From assembly GCA_947090755.1 (NCBI GenBank), contig CAMUPF010000001.1, positions 62,001 through 126,000 of the forward strand: 64,000 nt of DNA, written 5' to 3'. Positions 31,673 through 40,804 of this stretch are shown one piece after another. How positions within the stretch are numbered: position 1 is the first letter of the stretch; every line of letters starts with the position of its first letter. The stretch comes from an uncultured Candidatus Melainabacteria bacterium (GTDB taxonomy: Bacteria > Cyanobacteriota > Vampirovibrionia > Gastranaerophilales > Gastranaerophilaceae). Under the pieces are notes generated by a model. The model was given only the letters and a program-made list of their open reading frames with translations. It was not told the origin of the DNA and did not search any database. The position numbers were made by a program, and so were the translations under genes.

Positions 31673-33760
31673 TTATGCCTTAGCACCTGCTTTAGCAATG
31701 ATTTCTGCTTCAATGTTAGCAGGAACTTGTTCGTAGCATTGGAATTCCATTGAGAAGGTTCCGCGGCCTTGAGTGTTAGATCTCAAGTCTGTTGCGTAAC
31801 CGAACATGTTTGCAAGAGGTACAATCGCTCTAACGATTACGTTACCTGTATTGCCTTGAGGTTCTTGACCTTCAATACGTCCACGTCTTCTTGAAATATC
31901 ACCGATAATTGTACCTGTGAATTCTTCAGGAATTTCGATTTCAACTTTCATCATTGGTTCAAGGATGCAAGGTCTAGCCTTTTTAACCCCCTCTTTCATC
32001 GCCATTGAACCGGCAATTTTAAACGCCATTTCAGAAGAGTCGACTTCGTGGTAAGATCCGTCGTAAAGTTCAACTTTAACGTCAATCATAGGGAATCCTG
32101 CTAAGATACCGCCTTCAAGGGCTTCTTCCATACCTTTTCTTGCTGGTTCGATGTATTCTTTCGGAATAGCACCACCGACGATTTTGTTTTCGAATACAAA
32201 ACCTTCGTTTTCACCGGCAGGAGAGATTCTAACTTTAACGTGACCATATTGACCTTTACCACCTGATTGACGGGCGAATTTAGATTCCTGATCAGCGTTT
32301 CCGCGGATTGTTTCACGGTATGCAACTTGTGGTTTACCGATATTAGCTTCAACTTTGAATTCTCTCAACATACGGTCTACGATGATGTCTAAGTGAAGTT
32401 CACCCATACCGGAGATGATTGTTTGGCCTGTTTCAGAATCTGATTTAACTCTGAAAGATGGATCTTCTTCAGCCAATTTTTGAAGAGCAATACCCATTTT
32501 ATCCTGGTCAGCTTTTGTTTTAGGTTCGATAGCAACAGAGATAACCGGTTCAGGGAAGCTCATTCTTTCTAAGATGATAGGAGCTTTTTCGTCGCATAAT
32601 GTATCACCTGTTGTAGTATCTTTCAAACCTACAGCAGCACAGATATCGCCTGCGCATACTTCTTCTTCTTCCTGTCTTTGATCAGCATACATACGAACGA
32701 TACGTGAAATACGTTCTTTTTTGCCGTTTGTTGCGTTAAGAACATAAGAACCTGAAGTTAATTTACCTGAGTAAACACGTAAGAATGTTAAACGGCCAAC
32801 GAACGGGTCAGTCATAACTTTGAACGCTAAAGCTGAGAACGGTTCATCGTCTGAAGAGTGACGTTCAACTTTAGTACCGTCTTCGAGTTCACCTTCGATA
32901 GCTTTAACATCAACCGGAGATGGCATTAACTCAACGATAGAGTCTAACAGCAATTGAACACCTTTGTTTTTGAATGCTGTACCGCAGGTAACAGGAACGA
33001 TTTTGTTGTTACATACAGCTTTTCTCAAACCTTTTTTCAATTCATCGATTGTTAAAGAGCTTGGGTCTTCGAAGTATTTTTCCATCAATTCGTCATCTTC
33101 ACCGGCAATTGCTTCAACGAGTTCATCTCTGTATTGTTGAGCTTTTTCAAGCATATCTGCAGGAATATCTTCAACCTTAATATCAGTACCTAAGTCGTTA
33201 GTGTATATATAAGCTTTCATTTCAAACAAGTCGATAAGACCTTTGAATTGATCTTCTGCACCGATAGGAAGTCTGATAGGGTGAGCGTTTCCGCCTAAAC
33301 GGGTTTTAATCTGGTCAACTACACGATAGAAATCTGCACCGGTTCTGTCCATTTTGTTTACGAATACCATACGTGGAACTTCGTATCTGTTAGCCTGTCT
33401 CCATACAGTTTCAGATTGTGATTGAACACCGCCAACCGCACAGAATACCGCAACAACGCCGTCTAATACACGTAATGAACGTTCTACTTCGATTGTGAAG
33501 TCAACGTGACCCGGTGTGTCAATGATGTTTATCTGGTGACCTTTCCAAGAAGCTGTTACTGCAGCTGATTGGATTGTGATACCACGTTCTTTTTCTTGTT
33601 CCATAAAGTCGGTTACGGCTGCACCATCGTGTGTTTCACCGATTTTGTGAGTTTTACCTGTGTAAAACAAAATTCTTTCAGTAGTAGTGGTTTTACCGGC
33701 GTCGATGTGAGCGGCAATACCAATGTTTCTGATTTTCTCTAATGGAGTTTTTCTTGCCAT
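31673..33760 (-). CDS. fusA: Elongation factor G
   Basis: A 695-residue translocation GTPase. G-motifs: [13 protein letters not shown] (G1), RGITIQSAA (G2), DTPGHVDF (G3) and [10 protein letters not shown] (G4). It has the full set of five domains, with the C-terminal [15 protein letters not shown] and [26 protein letters not shown] typical of bacterial EF-G. The length is standard. It stands alone here rather than in the str operon with rpsL, rpsG and tufA, which do not appear in the window. It is divergent from the NTPase gene at 33899. Confidence 0.97.
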   Translation of the reverse strand: MARKTPLEKIRNIGIAAHIDAGKTTTTERILFYTGKTHKIGETHDGAAVTDFMEQEKERGITIQSAAVTASWKGHQINIIDTPGHVDFTIEVERSLRVLDGVVAVFCAVGGVQSQSETVWRQANRYEVPRMVFVNKMDRTGADFYRVVDQIKTRLGGNAHPIRLPIGAEDQFKGLIDLFEMKAYIYTNDLGTDIKVEDIPADMLEKAQQYRDELVEAIAGEDDELMEKYFEDPSSLTIDELKKGLRKAVCNNKIVPVTCGTAFKNKGVQLLLDSIVELMPSPVDVKAIEGELEDGTKVERHSSDDEPFSALAFKVMTDPFVGRLTFLRVYSGKLTSGSYVLNATNGKKERISRIVRMYADQRQEEEEVCAGDICAAVGLKDTTTGDTLCDEKAPIILERMSFPEPVISVAIEPKTKADQDKMGIALQKLAEEDPSFRVKSDSETGQTIISGMGELHLDIIVDRMLREFKVEANIGKPQVAYRETIRGNADQESKFARQSGGKGQYGHVKVRISPAGENEGFVFENKIVGGAIPKEYIEPARKGMEEALEGGILAGFPMIDVKVELYDGSYHEVDSSEMAFKIAGSMAMKEGVKKARPCILEPMMKVEIEIPEEFTGTIIGDISRRRGRIEGQEPQGNTGNVIVRAIVPLANMFGYATDLRSNTQGRGTFSMEFQCYEQVPANIEAEIIAKAGAKA

Positions 33761-33898
33761 TTTTGTTTTTTCCTTTTTCTTTTTCTATATAATTACTTAT
33801 ACGCTATTTACTTTTAGCCTTATTATAATTATCACATAAAAAAGAATTTTAGCAAGTAATGCTTTTTTGTGTTAAAATCTGGTTGAACGGAGGAGAAT

Positions 33899-34570
33899 AT
33901 GGCAAGAAAAGTTGAAGTTTATGCTGGAGCATACGCAAGCGGAAAGTCTGAAACTGCTTTAAACAGAGCAAGACAGTACGCAAAAGCAGGAAAACCTATT
34001 ACGCTTGTGGATTTAGACACGGTCGAACCTGCATATACTTTGCGCCCTATTGCCGGACAACTTGAATCCGAAGGGATAAATGTAATCGCACAACTTGAAT
34101 ATTTCGGTTTAGGGGAAGCCGGAAGTTATATTACACCGGCACAGCAAAACTGTCTTTCCGCTGACGGTGATATCATAATCGATGTTGGCTATGGTGCCTC
34201 AGGGCTTGATATTTTGGACATTATAAATAACATTGAAAAAGAAACAAACTTAGAAATATATCTTGTTGTGAATACTTCTAAGTTTGAAACATGTAATGTT
34301 GAAAATATTATTGAATATATAACTTTCTCTGAAGGTATAGAACACAGGGAATGGAAGAAGTTTTCGGGTCTGATTTCAAATACCCACTTCGGGGATGAAA
34401 CCACAAAGGATGATGTTATCAGAGGGTATGAAATCCTCAAAAAAGCCTCAGAAAAAGTAAATATTCCTATCCGTGCAATCGGAGTAGACAGAAAAATTGA
34501 CTTTCCGCCTTTTTATGACGGCGTAGATGTGTGGTTTTATGATAGACTTATGCCGACTGCGCTCTGGTAA
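33899..34570 (+). CDS. P-loop NTPase of unknown role
   Basis: A 223-residue soluble protein with a Walker A (GAYASGKSE), PITLVDLDTVEPAYTLRP resembling the switch region of the MinD/CobQ/SIMIBI class, and Walker B DIIIDVGYGASG. The ribosome site GGAGGA is strong. Related-looking sequences occur in anaerobes next to 2-oxoacid oxidoreductase genes (from memory, not checked), but nothing of that kind is adjacent here. Substrate and partner are unknown. Confidence 0.8.
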   Translation: MARKVEVYAGAYASGKSETALNRARQYAKAGKPITLVDLDTVEPAYTLRPIAGQLESEGINVIAQLEYFGLGEAGSYITPAQQNCLSADGDIIIDVGYGASGLDILDIINNIEKETNLEIYLVVNTSKFETCNVENIIEYITFSEGIEHREWKKFSGLISNTHFGDETTKDDVIRGYEILKKASEKVNIPIRAIGVDRKIDFPPFYDGVDVWFYDRLMPTALW

Positions 34571-34571
34571 A

Positions 34572-34748
34572 TTATTGTACGTTTAATGTAAGCATATCAA
34601 CAGGAGCGTTGTATTGTGTCTGTCTTTCCTGATAGCAGGATTTTTGAACAACAGGTTCCGTGTTGCATTCATATTTAACTGCAACAACATCGGCTGCAAC
34701 TACTAATAAAAACAATACATTCATTAAAACTACAAATAAATTTTTCAT
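34572..34748 (-). CDS. Small exported or membrane protein
   Basis: A 58-residue protein: a hydrophobic helix (LFVVLMNVLFLLVVAADVVA) followed by a short tail with two cysteines. ATG 34748 is preferred over the in-frame ATG at 34757 because GAGGA directly touches the latter but is nine bases before the former. The helix may be an uncleaved signal anchor, or cleaved near DVVA. Convergent with the NTPase gene by one base. Function unknown. Confidence 0.6.
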   Translation of the reverse strand: MKNLFVVLMNVLFLLVVAADVVAVKYECNTEPVVQKSCYQERQTQYNAPVDMLTLNVQ

Positions 34749-34871
34749 GACATCCATTCCTCAAATATGTATATCCACATTTATATAAAGTGTTCGTTGG
34801 TCGCGAAATTGCTGATATTTATCGAAGGACGTTAATAAAACTTAACAATATGCCCAAAACCCTTGCTATGG

Positions 34872-34877
34872 TATAAT
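34872..34877 (+). promoter_or_regulatory. TATAAT box close to the start codon (possible leaderless transcript)
   Basis: TATAAT ends nine bases before ATG 34887, with no Shine-Dalgarno sequence between. Confidence 0.5.
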
Positions 34878-34886
34878 TGTAGCATA

Positions 34887-36077
34887 ATGAAAGACTTCTA
34901 TCCTTACATAACCAATGACGGCTCAACGGGGTTGTACAACCCTGAATTCGACGATATTTATCATTCAACCTTCGGGGCGTATGCGGAAAGCTGTGAAAAA
35001 TTTGTTATGCCTTCCGACATGCAATATTATATCACGAACTATAATAAAATAAATGTTCTGGATATTTGTTACGGAATCGGATACAACACAAAAAGTTTTT
35101 TGCAATTTTATTTGAAAAATCTTGTTGTACAAAATAGTAATATCGATACGATATATTCCGATAATATTTTAGGCAAACCTGAGGTTTATATTAACGCTAT
35201 AGACACTGATGATGAATTAATTTTTCTATCCCCATTTTTTACAACGAATGCAAAAAGTAAGCCGAATAAACAAAATTTGCCTACAGAAAAGGTTCGTCAT
35301 CTTTCAAGCGAAAGGATAGAGGCGCTGTATGACTTTGATGAAAGTATTAATTATTTATTGATTGATAATTTGGCAGCCAAATATTCCGATTTTTTAAATG
35401 ACAAAAATTTGATTGATTATTTAAAAAAACACGTAAACCAACCATTTTTTGATAAGAATAGTATTAATTTCTATAACTACAGGCGAAAAGCTGGCCTTGC
35501 AAGGCTTTTGGACGGTTGCTTACATAATATATATTATCGCCATATATCAAGACGCTATAAACGGGCTGTAAATGCCCGTAAAATCGCGCATATCCGGATT
35601 GATTATAATATTGATGATGCTAGAAGCGTTATCAAGAACGATAATAAGCTTTATCAACTTATCTTTCTTGATGCCTTTACCCCTACGAAATGCCCTTGTT
35701 TGTGGACTCTGGACTTTTTTAAACTCCTATATAATCGGCTGGATGAAAACGGCAGAATCCTTACCTATTCGAACTCTGCGCTGGTTCGTAACGCATTTTT
35801 AAACGCAGGTTTTTATGTTGGGAAGATTTATAATGAACGAACAAAAGCTTATACAGGTACCATCGCAGTTAAAAATAAAAACTTTATTAAACATGACCTC
35901 TCAGAATACGATTTAAGGCTCTTAAAAACTCGGGCAGGTATATTTTATCGTGACGAAAATTTAACCGGCCTTAACGGCGCGATTATAGAACGTCATAAAA
36001 AAGAAGTAGATGAAAGCCCTCTTATATCAAGTTCAAAGTTTATAAAGGAGTACAGAAAGGAAAATAATAATGTATGA
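34887..36077 (+). CDS. MnmC2-like SAM-dependent methyltransferase
   Basis: A 396-residue protein. ATG 34887 is chosen because the family-like sequence begins there (DFYPYITNDGSTGLYNPEFDD), not at an upstream in-frame TTG at 34863. It resembles the methyltransferase half of MnmC (DUF752): the NPEFDDIYHS opening, SAM motif VLDICYGIGYNTKSF, FLDAFTPTKCPCLWTLDFF, and GRILTYSNSALVRNAFLNAGF. MnmC2 methylates the 5-aminomethyl group of wobble U34 in tRNA. There is a long low-complexity insertion (about 75-230) rich in Asn, Lys and Tyr. It overlaps the FAD oxidoreductase gene by eight bases. In full MnmC a FAD oxidase domain is fused to this part. Confidence 0.8.
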   Translation: MKDFYPYITNDGSTGLYNPEFDDIYHSTFGAYAESCEKFVMPSDMQYYITNYNKINVLDICYGIGYNTKSFLQFYLKNLVVQNSNIDTIYSDNILGKPEVYINAIDTDDELIFLSPFFTTNAKSKPNKQNLPTEKVRHLSSERIEALYDFDESINYLLIDNLAAKYSDFLNDKNLIDYLKKHVNQPFFDKNSINFYNYRRKAGLARLLDGCLHNIYYRHISRRYKRAVNARKIAHIRIDYNIDDARSVIKNDNKLYQLIFLDAFTPTKCPCLWTLDFFKLLYNRLDENGRILTYSNSALVRNAFLNAGFYVGKIYNERTKAYTGTIAVKNKNFIKHDLSEYDLRLLKTRAGIFYRDENLTGLNGAIIERHKKEVDESPLISSSKFIKEYRKENNNV

Positions 36078-37455
36078 TGTTATTGTTGCCGGTGCGGGAA
36101 CTGCCGGAGTTGCGGCCGCTTATATCGCGGCTAAGCACGGACTTAAAACTCTATTAATCGAAAAGAAAATTCACGCAGGCGGTTCAATTACGTCGGGTCT
36201 TGTTTTACCGGTTATGAACGCCGGAAAATCAGAAATTAATCGTGATTTTTATGATGAACTCGTCGTACGAATGGCTAAATACGGTGCGCAGATTGATTTT
36301 GAAGGTAATAAAGGGTGGTTTAATCCTGAGGTTTTGAAAATAGTGCTTGATGAAATGCTCACCGACGCCGGCGTTGAAATTCGTTATGGCGTTTCAATCG
36401 AAAGCGTAGAGATTGGTTTTGATAATAACATCAAAAAGTTACACCTTAGTTCTGAAATTTTATGCGAAAGTATCAACAAGATATATTCTCATAATAATAA
36501 TGACATGTTACGGGGTGCAAACCCAAAACAATTATTGGAATGTATCAAGCAGATAGATGGTGATAATAATTCTTGCTACAACGAAATATTATCAGAATGT
36601 GTCGAAGCGAGATATGTAATTGATGCAACAGGAAATTGTGATGTCGGAAAAATTTGCGGATGTAATTTCATAAATAATTTTGAAAATGAAACACAGCCGG
36701 TTACGCTTAGATTTATTATGAGCGGAATAGATATGGAAAAGTTTGCGGAGTTTATAGGTAAAATTGACAGCGATAAGGAAGTTTCACCTGTTGAAGTTAT
36801 TGAGGGAACTGTTCATTTGTCTACTGCTTATACGTGGGATAAGAACAGTGTCTGGGCTTTACGTCCTATATTTGAAAAAGCAATAGCGGCGGGCGATTTG
36901 ACACTTGAAGACAGTAATTATTTTCAAGTTTTTACGGTTGCAGGGTGTGACGGTGCATTAGCGTTTAATTGCCCCAGAATCCTTAAAAACCTTGATTTAA
37001 GCGACTCTAAGGCTGTTTCGGCAGCTTTAATTGAGGCCCGTGGTAGTATTTTGCGGCTTAGTTGTTTTTGTAAAAAATATTTTCCGGGGTTCGAAAAGGC
37101 TTATATTTCAAATATCGCGGACGATTTGGGGGTGAGGGTTTCACGCAGGATTGAGGGGCGTTATTTATATACCGAAAAAGATTTAAAAGAGGGCAAAAGG
37201 TTTGATAATCCGGTATTAGAGGCCAATTATCCGATTGATGTGCACAGCAGTGAACAGGACGGCTCTGAACTTAAAAAAGTAGGGTATTATCAGCTTCCGA
37301 TAGAAAGTTTGATGGCCCGTGACATCAACAATCTTTTTGTAGCCGGCCGGTGTCTGTCTGCTGATTTCAAGGCTCAGGCGGCTTTGCGGGTTCAACAGTC
37401 ATGTTTTTCTATGGGTGAAGCCGTTGCAAAGTATATTAAGAATTTAATTTCTTAA
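36070..37455 (+). CDS. FAD-dependent oxidoreductase (FAD_oxidored type)
   Basis: A 461-residue flavoprotein. The dinucleotide motif is VAGAGTAGVAAAYIAAKHG followed by LLIEKK and GGSITSGLVLPVMN; VIDATGNCDVGKICG lies in the middle. The C-terminal VAGRCLSADFKAQAALRVQQSCFSM fits the FAD-dependent oxidoreductase group (PF12831). A stretch at about 135-165 (Asn-rich) is probably a loop insertion. The substrate is unknown. It overlaps the methyltransferase by eight bases and the convergent flavoprotein by 20 bases. It is not an obvious DAO-type MnmC1 domain. Confidence 0.85.
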   Translation: MYDVIVAGAGTAGVAAAYIAAKHGLKTLLIEKKIHAGGSITSGLVLPVMNAGKSEINRDFYDELVVRMAKYGAQIDFEGNKGWFNPEVLKIVLDEMLTDAGVEIRYGVSIESVEIGFDNNIKKLHLSSEILCESINKIYSHNNNDMLRGANPKQLLECIKQIDGDNNSCYNEILSECVEARYVIDATGNCDVGKICGCNFINNFENETQPVTLRFIMSGIDMEKFAEFIGKIDSDKEVSPVEVIEGTVHLSTAYTWDKNSVWALRPIFEKAIAAGDLTLEDSNYFQVFTVAGCDGALAFNCPRILKNLDLSDSKAVSAALIEARGSILRLSCFCKKYFPGFEKAYISNIADDLGVRVSRRIEGRYLYTEKDLKEGKRFDNPVLEANYPIDVHSSEQDGSELKKVGYYQLPIESLMARDINNLFVAGRCLSADFKAQAALRVQQSCFSMGEAVAKYIKNLIS

Positions 37456-38800
37456 GTTTAGAGCGAAGAATTTCAGCAGCGTTCAGGAGCGGGTCAATTG
37501 TTGGGGAATAGGGCGGTGCGTAGGTTAAATCATTCTGACAGAATTCTTCAACCGTCATTTTACTTAAAAGTGCCGATGTAAGGGTATTAATCCTTTTATC
37601 AGCGTCACCTGCGCCTATGGCCTGTCCTCCAATAAGTCTGCCGGTCTTTTTATCCGCGATAAGTTTGAGTGTAATATTATTTACATCAGGCATATAACCT
37701 ACTTTGTCAAACTTGGTAACAGTTACTGAAATAGGGTCTATACCGCTATTACGGGCACCGCTTTCTGTTAACCCTGTCATAGAAATGGTTAAATCTAAAC
37801 ATCTTGTAACAGCCGAGGCAAGGACACCGTTAAATTCGTCGAATTCTCCGCAAGCATTAATTGCTGCGCAGCGGCCTTCTTTGTTAGCATTTGAGCCCAG
37901 CGGAATCCATGCGGGCGAATCGTTAATTACAAGATTTTCTTCAACACAATCCCCGCAGGCATAAATATCCTTAATATTTGTTTCCATGCGTTTGTTGACT
38001 TTGATTGCCTTGGTGATACCGAGTTCTATTCCTGCATCGTAGGCTATTTCAACATTAGGCCGTATCCCTGTTGCAAGAATCACAAAATCCGTATCAATCA
38101 TCTGACCTGAAGATAAAACAACACACGTTACGCCGTTTTCATCGCCGCAAAATTCGACAACAGATTCACCGCGAATAATTTCAAAACGATTTTCGCAAAC
38201 AGAGGTTAGTTGTTCATAAATCATTTCGCTGATTTCCGGATCAAGCATGGGCATAATATGCGGTGAATTTTCAACAAGTGTGACCTTTAAATTCCGCATT
38301 ACAAAGGATTCAAGAAGTTCCATCCCTATATAACCGCCGCCCACTATTAAAACTTTTTTTGATGTAATAGCCTTTGCCTTTATTCTTATGCCGTCTTCAA
38401 TTTTTCTTACCGTAAAAATATTAGGTAATTCAGTATTTTTTATTGGCGGTATAAAGGGTCTTGCGCCTGTAGCAATAATAAGTTTGTCATAATTAACAAG
38501 CTCAACATTATTATCGTTCATATTATGAATTAGAACCTGCTTTGTATCAGGCACAATTTTCAAGGCTTTATGCCTGAGCCTTATTTTGATTCCTTGTTCT
38601 TCGAATTCTTCAGGAGAACGCACCAGAAGCATTCTGTAGTCTTCAAAGTTTCCTGCAATATAATATGGTAAACCACACGAAGAATACGAAACATGAGTGT
38701 CGTCGGTGTAAACTATAATTTCTGCGTCCTGTGAGAGTCTTCTGGCTTTAGCTGCAGCCTTAGCACCTGCTGCAACGCCCCCTATAATTACTATCTTCAT
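37436..38800 (-). CDS. CoA-disulfide reductase/NADH oxidase-like flavoprotein
   Basis: A 454-residue pyridine-nucleotide-disulfide oxidoreductase. FAD motif IIGGVAAGAKAAAKARR, single redox cysteine C42 in YSSCGLPYYI, NAD(P)H motif VGGGYIGMEL, second FAD motif IYACGDCVEE, and the C-terminal dimerisation domain. The single-cysteine SxxCGLPYY arrangement is that of CoA-disulfide reductases, NADH oxidases and NADH peroxidases. In an anaerobe a role in CoA thiol balance or oxygen and peroxide removal is plausible. No rhodanese domain follows. The exact substrate cannot be read from sequence. Confidence 0.9.
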   Translation of the reverse strand: MKIVIIGGVAAGAKAAAKARRLSQDAEIIVYTDDTHVSYSSCGLPYYIAGNFEDYRMLLVRSPEEFEEQGIKIRLRHKALKIVPDTKQVLIHNMNDNNVELVNYDKLIIATGARPFIPPIKNTELPNIFTVRKIEDGIRIKAKAITSKKVLIVGGGYIGMELLESFVMRNLKVTLVENSPHIMPMLDPEISEMIYEQLTSVCENRFEIIRGESVVEFCGDENGVTCVVLSSGQMIDTDFVILATGIRPNVEIAYDAGIELGITKAIKVNKRMETNIKDIYACGDCVEENLVINDSPAWIPLGSNANKEGRCAAINACGEFDEFNGVLASAVTRCLDLTISMTGLTESGARNSGIDPISVTVTKFDKVGYMPDVNNITLKLIADKKTGRLIGGQAIGAGDADKRINTLTSALLSKMTVEEFCQNDLTYAPPYSPTIDPLLNAAEILRSKLKKLNS

Positions 38801-38859
38801 ACCGGAAGATTAAAAGAAATTAAAGGTGTTTTCTATTGCTCCGACTGCGGGCCGGTTGG

Positions 38860-38988
38860 CTAATTCAGTGTTGATTTTGATAAGAAAATTTGTTTCATAA
38901 GCGCGCAATAACAGTCATCTGCAACATTAAAATTGTCTTTGTTTTCAACGAGATTTTGAATCTCTTTTTTTAAATCTAAATCGTTCAT
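38860..38988 (-). CDS. Small acidic protein, 42 residues
   Basis: A short open frame with a good ribosome site (AGGAGA eight bases before ATG 38988). The product starts MNDLDLKKEIQNLVENKDN and contains two cysteines in DDCYCALM. It fills most of the 240-base gap between two minus-strand genes. No homology is recognised. The ribosome site and codon pattern make it credible. Confidence 0.5.
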   Translation of the reverse strand: MNDLDLKKEIQNLVENKDNFNVADDCYCALMKQIFLSKSTLN

Positions 38989-39040
38989 ATCACACATCTC
39001 CTAATCACAAATTTATTATCGGGAGCATGGTGAAAAAACT

Positions 39041-40714
39041 TTAATCTTTTTGAAACTGGTAAAGAATTTTATAGAAATCCATGTGTATTTGCTTAATACC
39101 TAGAGGACTTGGCAGGAAAAGACGGCTCATAAATGAAGCTAAATCGGAGTTGTTATCGGGTGACATGTACGGAAAAACAGTACAGCCGGAAAAATAATTG
39201 TATTCGCCTCTATATCCCTCAAAGCCAAATGCCTGTTGACCAACTTCATCAAATAGAAAGTAATTTTCAAATTTTATATTGCTTCTATCAATGGTTGATT
39301 GTATACTGTTATCTATTGTCAAAATATGGTCAAACTTTTCGCGTCTGGCAATTTCAATTGCAGCTTGCAGGTTCTCGATTCCAGCTTTAAAGGCTGTTAA
39401 TGGGCAAAATAAAATATGCCTTTTAGTTTTAAGAAGAAATCTATCAAAATGATAATTTCCGGCATTTGCCAGAGAATCACCGCTGCCCGCGAAATCATCC
39501 AGTAATACAAAAGCAGTTTTCTCCGGATAATTATTCAAATCAACCATACTATTAATATTATGGATTTTACCCGGAAGAATCCCATGTTGACGTGCAAACA
39601 TTTCAGTTATCAGGCAGTAGCTTTTATTTTTTCCAAGTTCATCGGGAATAATATAAAAAACATTATCTGGCGGTATTTTATGTTTGGTTATATATTTATC
39701 AATTTTGGCTTTCATTAAGTTTATGTTTTCAATTAACCTTTGTTTGGTATAGATATATAGCCTACTGTTAAAGTAATCCGCGATATTGGTAACTAATTCT
39801 GTATATGATTTCTCATCCTCAGTATAAAATTTCCCGATAGCTTCAATTGTTTTACGAATATCTTGCGGTGAAGATGGTGAATAGGGTGACATTTGCGATA
39901 AAATACTTTCACGTGTTGGGGGATTAATATTTTGAATAGTTTTTACTTTATATCCGTAATCCTTCATTTGTTCCCTTATTCTGCCGTTTAACACCGAGAA
40001 TAAGGCCTTGTTAAATGTTTTATCAGGCTTTTTTAGTATTAATTTTTTAACTTTTAACAATGTATTTATCGTACACTCTTCCAATTTTTTATCGTCAGAA
40101 AACAGGTTGACGCCGTCATCAAAACCTTCAAGATTTATAAACATATTTGCAGAAGGCTTGTTTTCTAAGATTCGGTTCAATTCTCCGGCAGTCACAATAC
40201 AGGCAGTATTTTGTGAATTCCTACCTAGTTCTATGAGTCTTTTTTCTTGGCTTAAGTAATTAAAACACCTGTTTACAGGAGTTTTACCATCAATTTTTGC
40301 TACCGCGAGGTTGTTTAATTTACCTTCTAAGAAAGGCAGACAGCGATAATTAGCCCACTGCGTAAGTCTTTGCATTACAGTTAAAACCTGTGATTCGGTA
40401 GCGTCCGGAACAGCTTTTAATACATTTTTTATAGCAGTGTCAAGATTTTGTGGTGTAAATGTGAGCAGTTGGTCTTTGATTTTTGAATCAATACTGCTTA
40501 ATAAAGCGCTAAATCGTTCATCACTGCTTGCCGCCAAAGCTTTTTTAATAAAAACATCACCGGATTTAATTCCGGCAAAGTTTATAAATGAAGTCCTTAG
40601 AGGCCCCCCCCCCCCCCGCACAGTTCGGGCATAGTTATAAGCATTGCAATTTTTAACCTTTAACGGTGTGTAATTACTATATCCTGTGTTACTATACTGA
40701 ATCGGGGTTATCAT
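39041..40714 (-). CDS. Poly-G phase-variable gene (ON as assembled); phosphoribosyltransferase-like protein
   Basis: A 557-residue protein. The leader MITPIQYSNTGYSNY... is followed after about 32 residues by Arg-Gly-Gly-Gly-Gly encoded by 14 G, then FINFAGIKSGDVF. The middle is helical. The C-terminal third resembles the phosphoribosyltransferase fold: VFYIIPDELG, a PRPP-loop-like AFVLLDDFAGSGDSLA with D406-D407, and a late PYMSPDNNSDLASF resembling the YNxPNN block near the end of conflict-associated PRTase proteins (PRTase-CE, from memory). No signal peptide. With 14 G the frame is open; 13 or 15 would abolish the protein. No clear ribosome site precedes ATG 40714. The biological role (effector, defence or other) is inference. 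Confidence 0.8.
   Translation of the reverse strand: MITPIQYSNTGYSNYTPLKVKNCNAYNYARTVRGGGGPLRTSFINFAGIKSGDVFIKKALAASSDERFSALLSSIDSKIKDQLLTFTPQNLDTAIKNVLKAVPDATESQVLTVMQRLTQWANYRCLPFLEGKLNNLAVAKIDGKTPVNRCFNYLSQEKRLIELGRNSQNTACIVTAGELNRILENKPSANMFINLEGFDDGVNLFSDDKKLEECTINTLLKVKKLILKKPDKTFNKALFSVLNGRIREQMKDYGYKVKTIQNINPPTRESILSQMSPYSPSSPQDIRKTIEAIGKFYTEDEKSYTELVTNIADYFNSRLYIYTKQRLIENINLMKAKIDKYITKHKIPPDNVFYIIPDELGKNKSYCLITEMFARQHGILPGKIHNINSMVDLNNYPEKTAFVLLDDFAGSGDSLANAGNYHFDRFLLKTKRHILFCPLTAFKAGIENLQAAIEIARREKFDHILTIDNSIQSTIDRSNIKFENYFLFDEVGQQAFGFEGYRGEYNYFSGCTVFPYMSPDNNSDLASFMSRLFLPSPLGIKQIHMDFYKILYQFQKD
40604..40617. repeat. Homopolymeric tract of 14 C (G on the coding strand)
   Basis: Fourteen consecutive C on the plus strand, coding for glycines near residues 33-37 of the minus-strand gene at 39041-40714. 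The current length keeps that gene in frame. Confidence 0.95.
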
Positions 40715-40754
40715 GATGGATTTGTTAAAAACACTGAATATATTTTTTTGCTAG

Positions 40755-40787
40755 TAAAAAGGCCTGACTTTTTAAAGTCAGGCCTTA
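40755..40787 (-). terminator. Terminator of ppdK
   Basis: On the minus strand AAGGCCTGACTTT, short loop, AAAGTCAGGCCTTTTTA, just after the ppdK stop: a 12-13 bp stem and a T-run. Confidence 0.9.
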
Positions 40788-40804
40788 GAATTTATTTATT
40801 AAGG

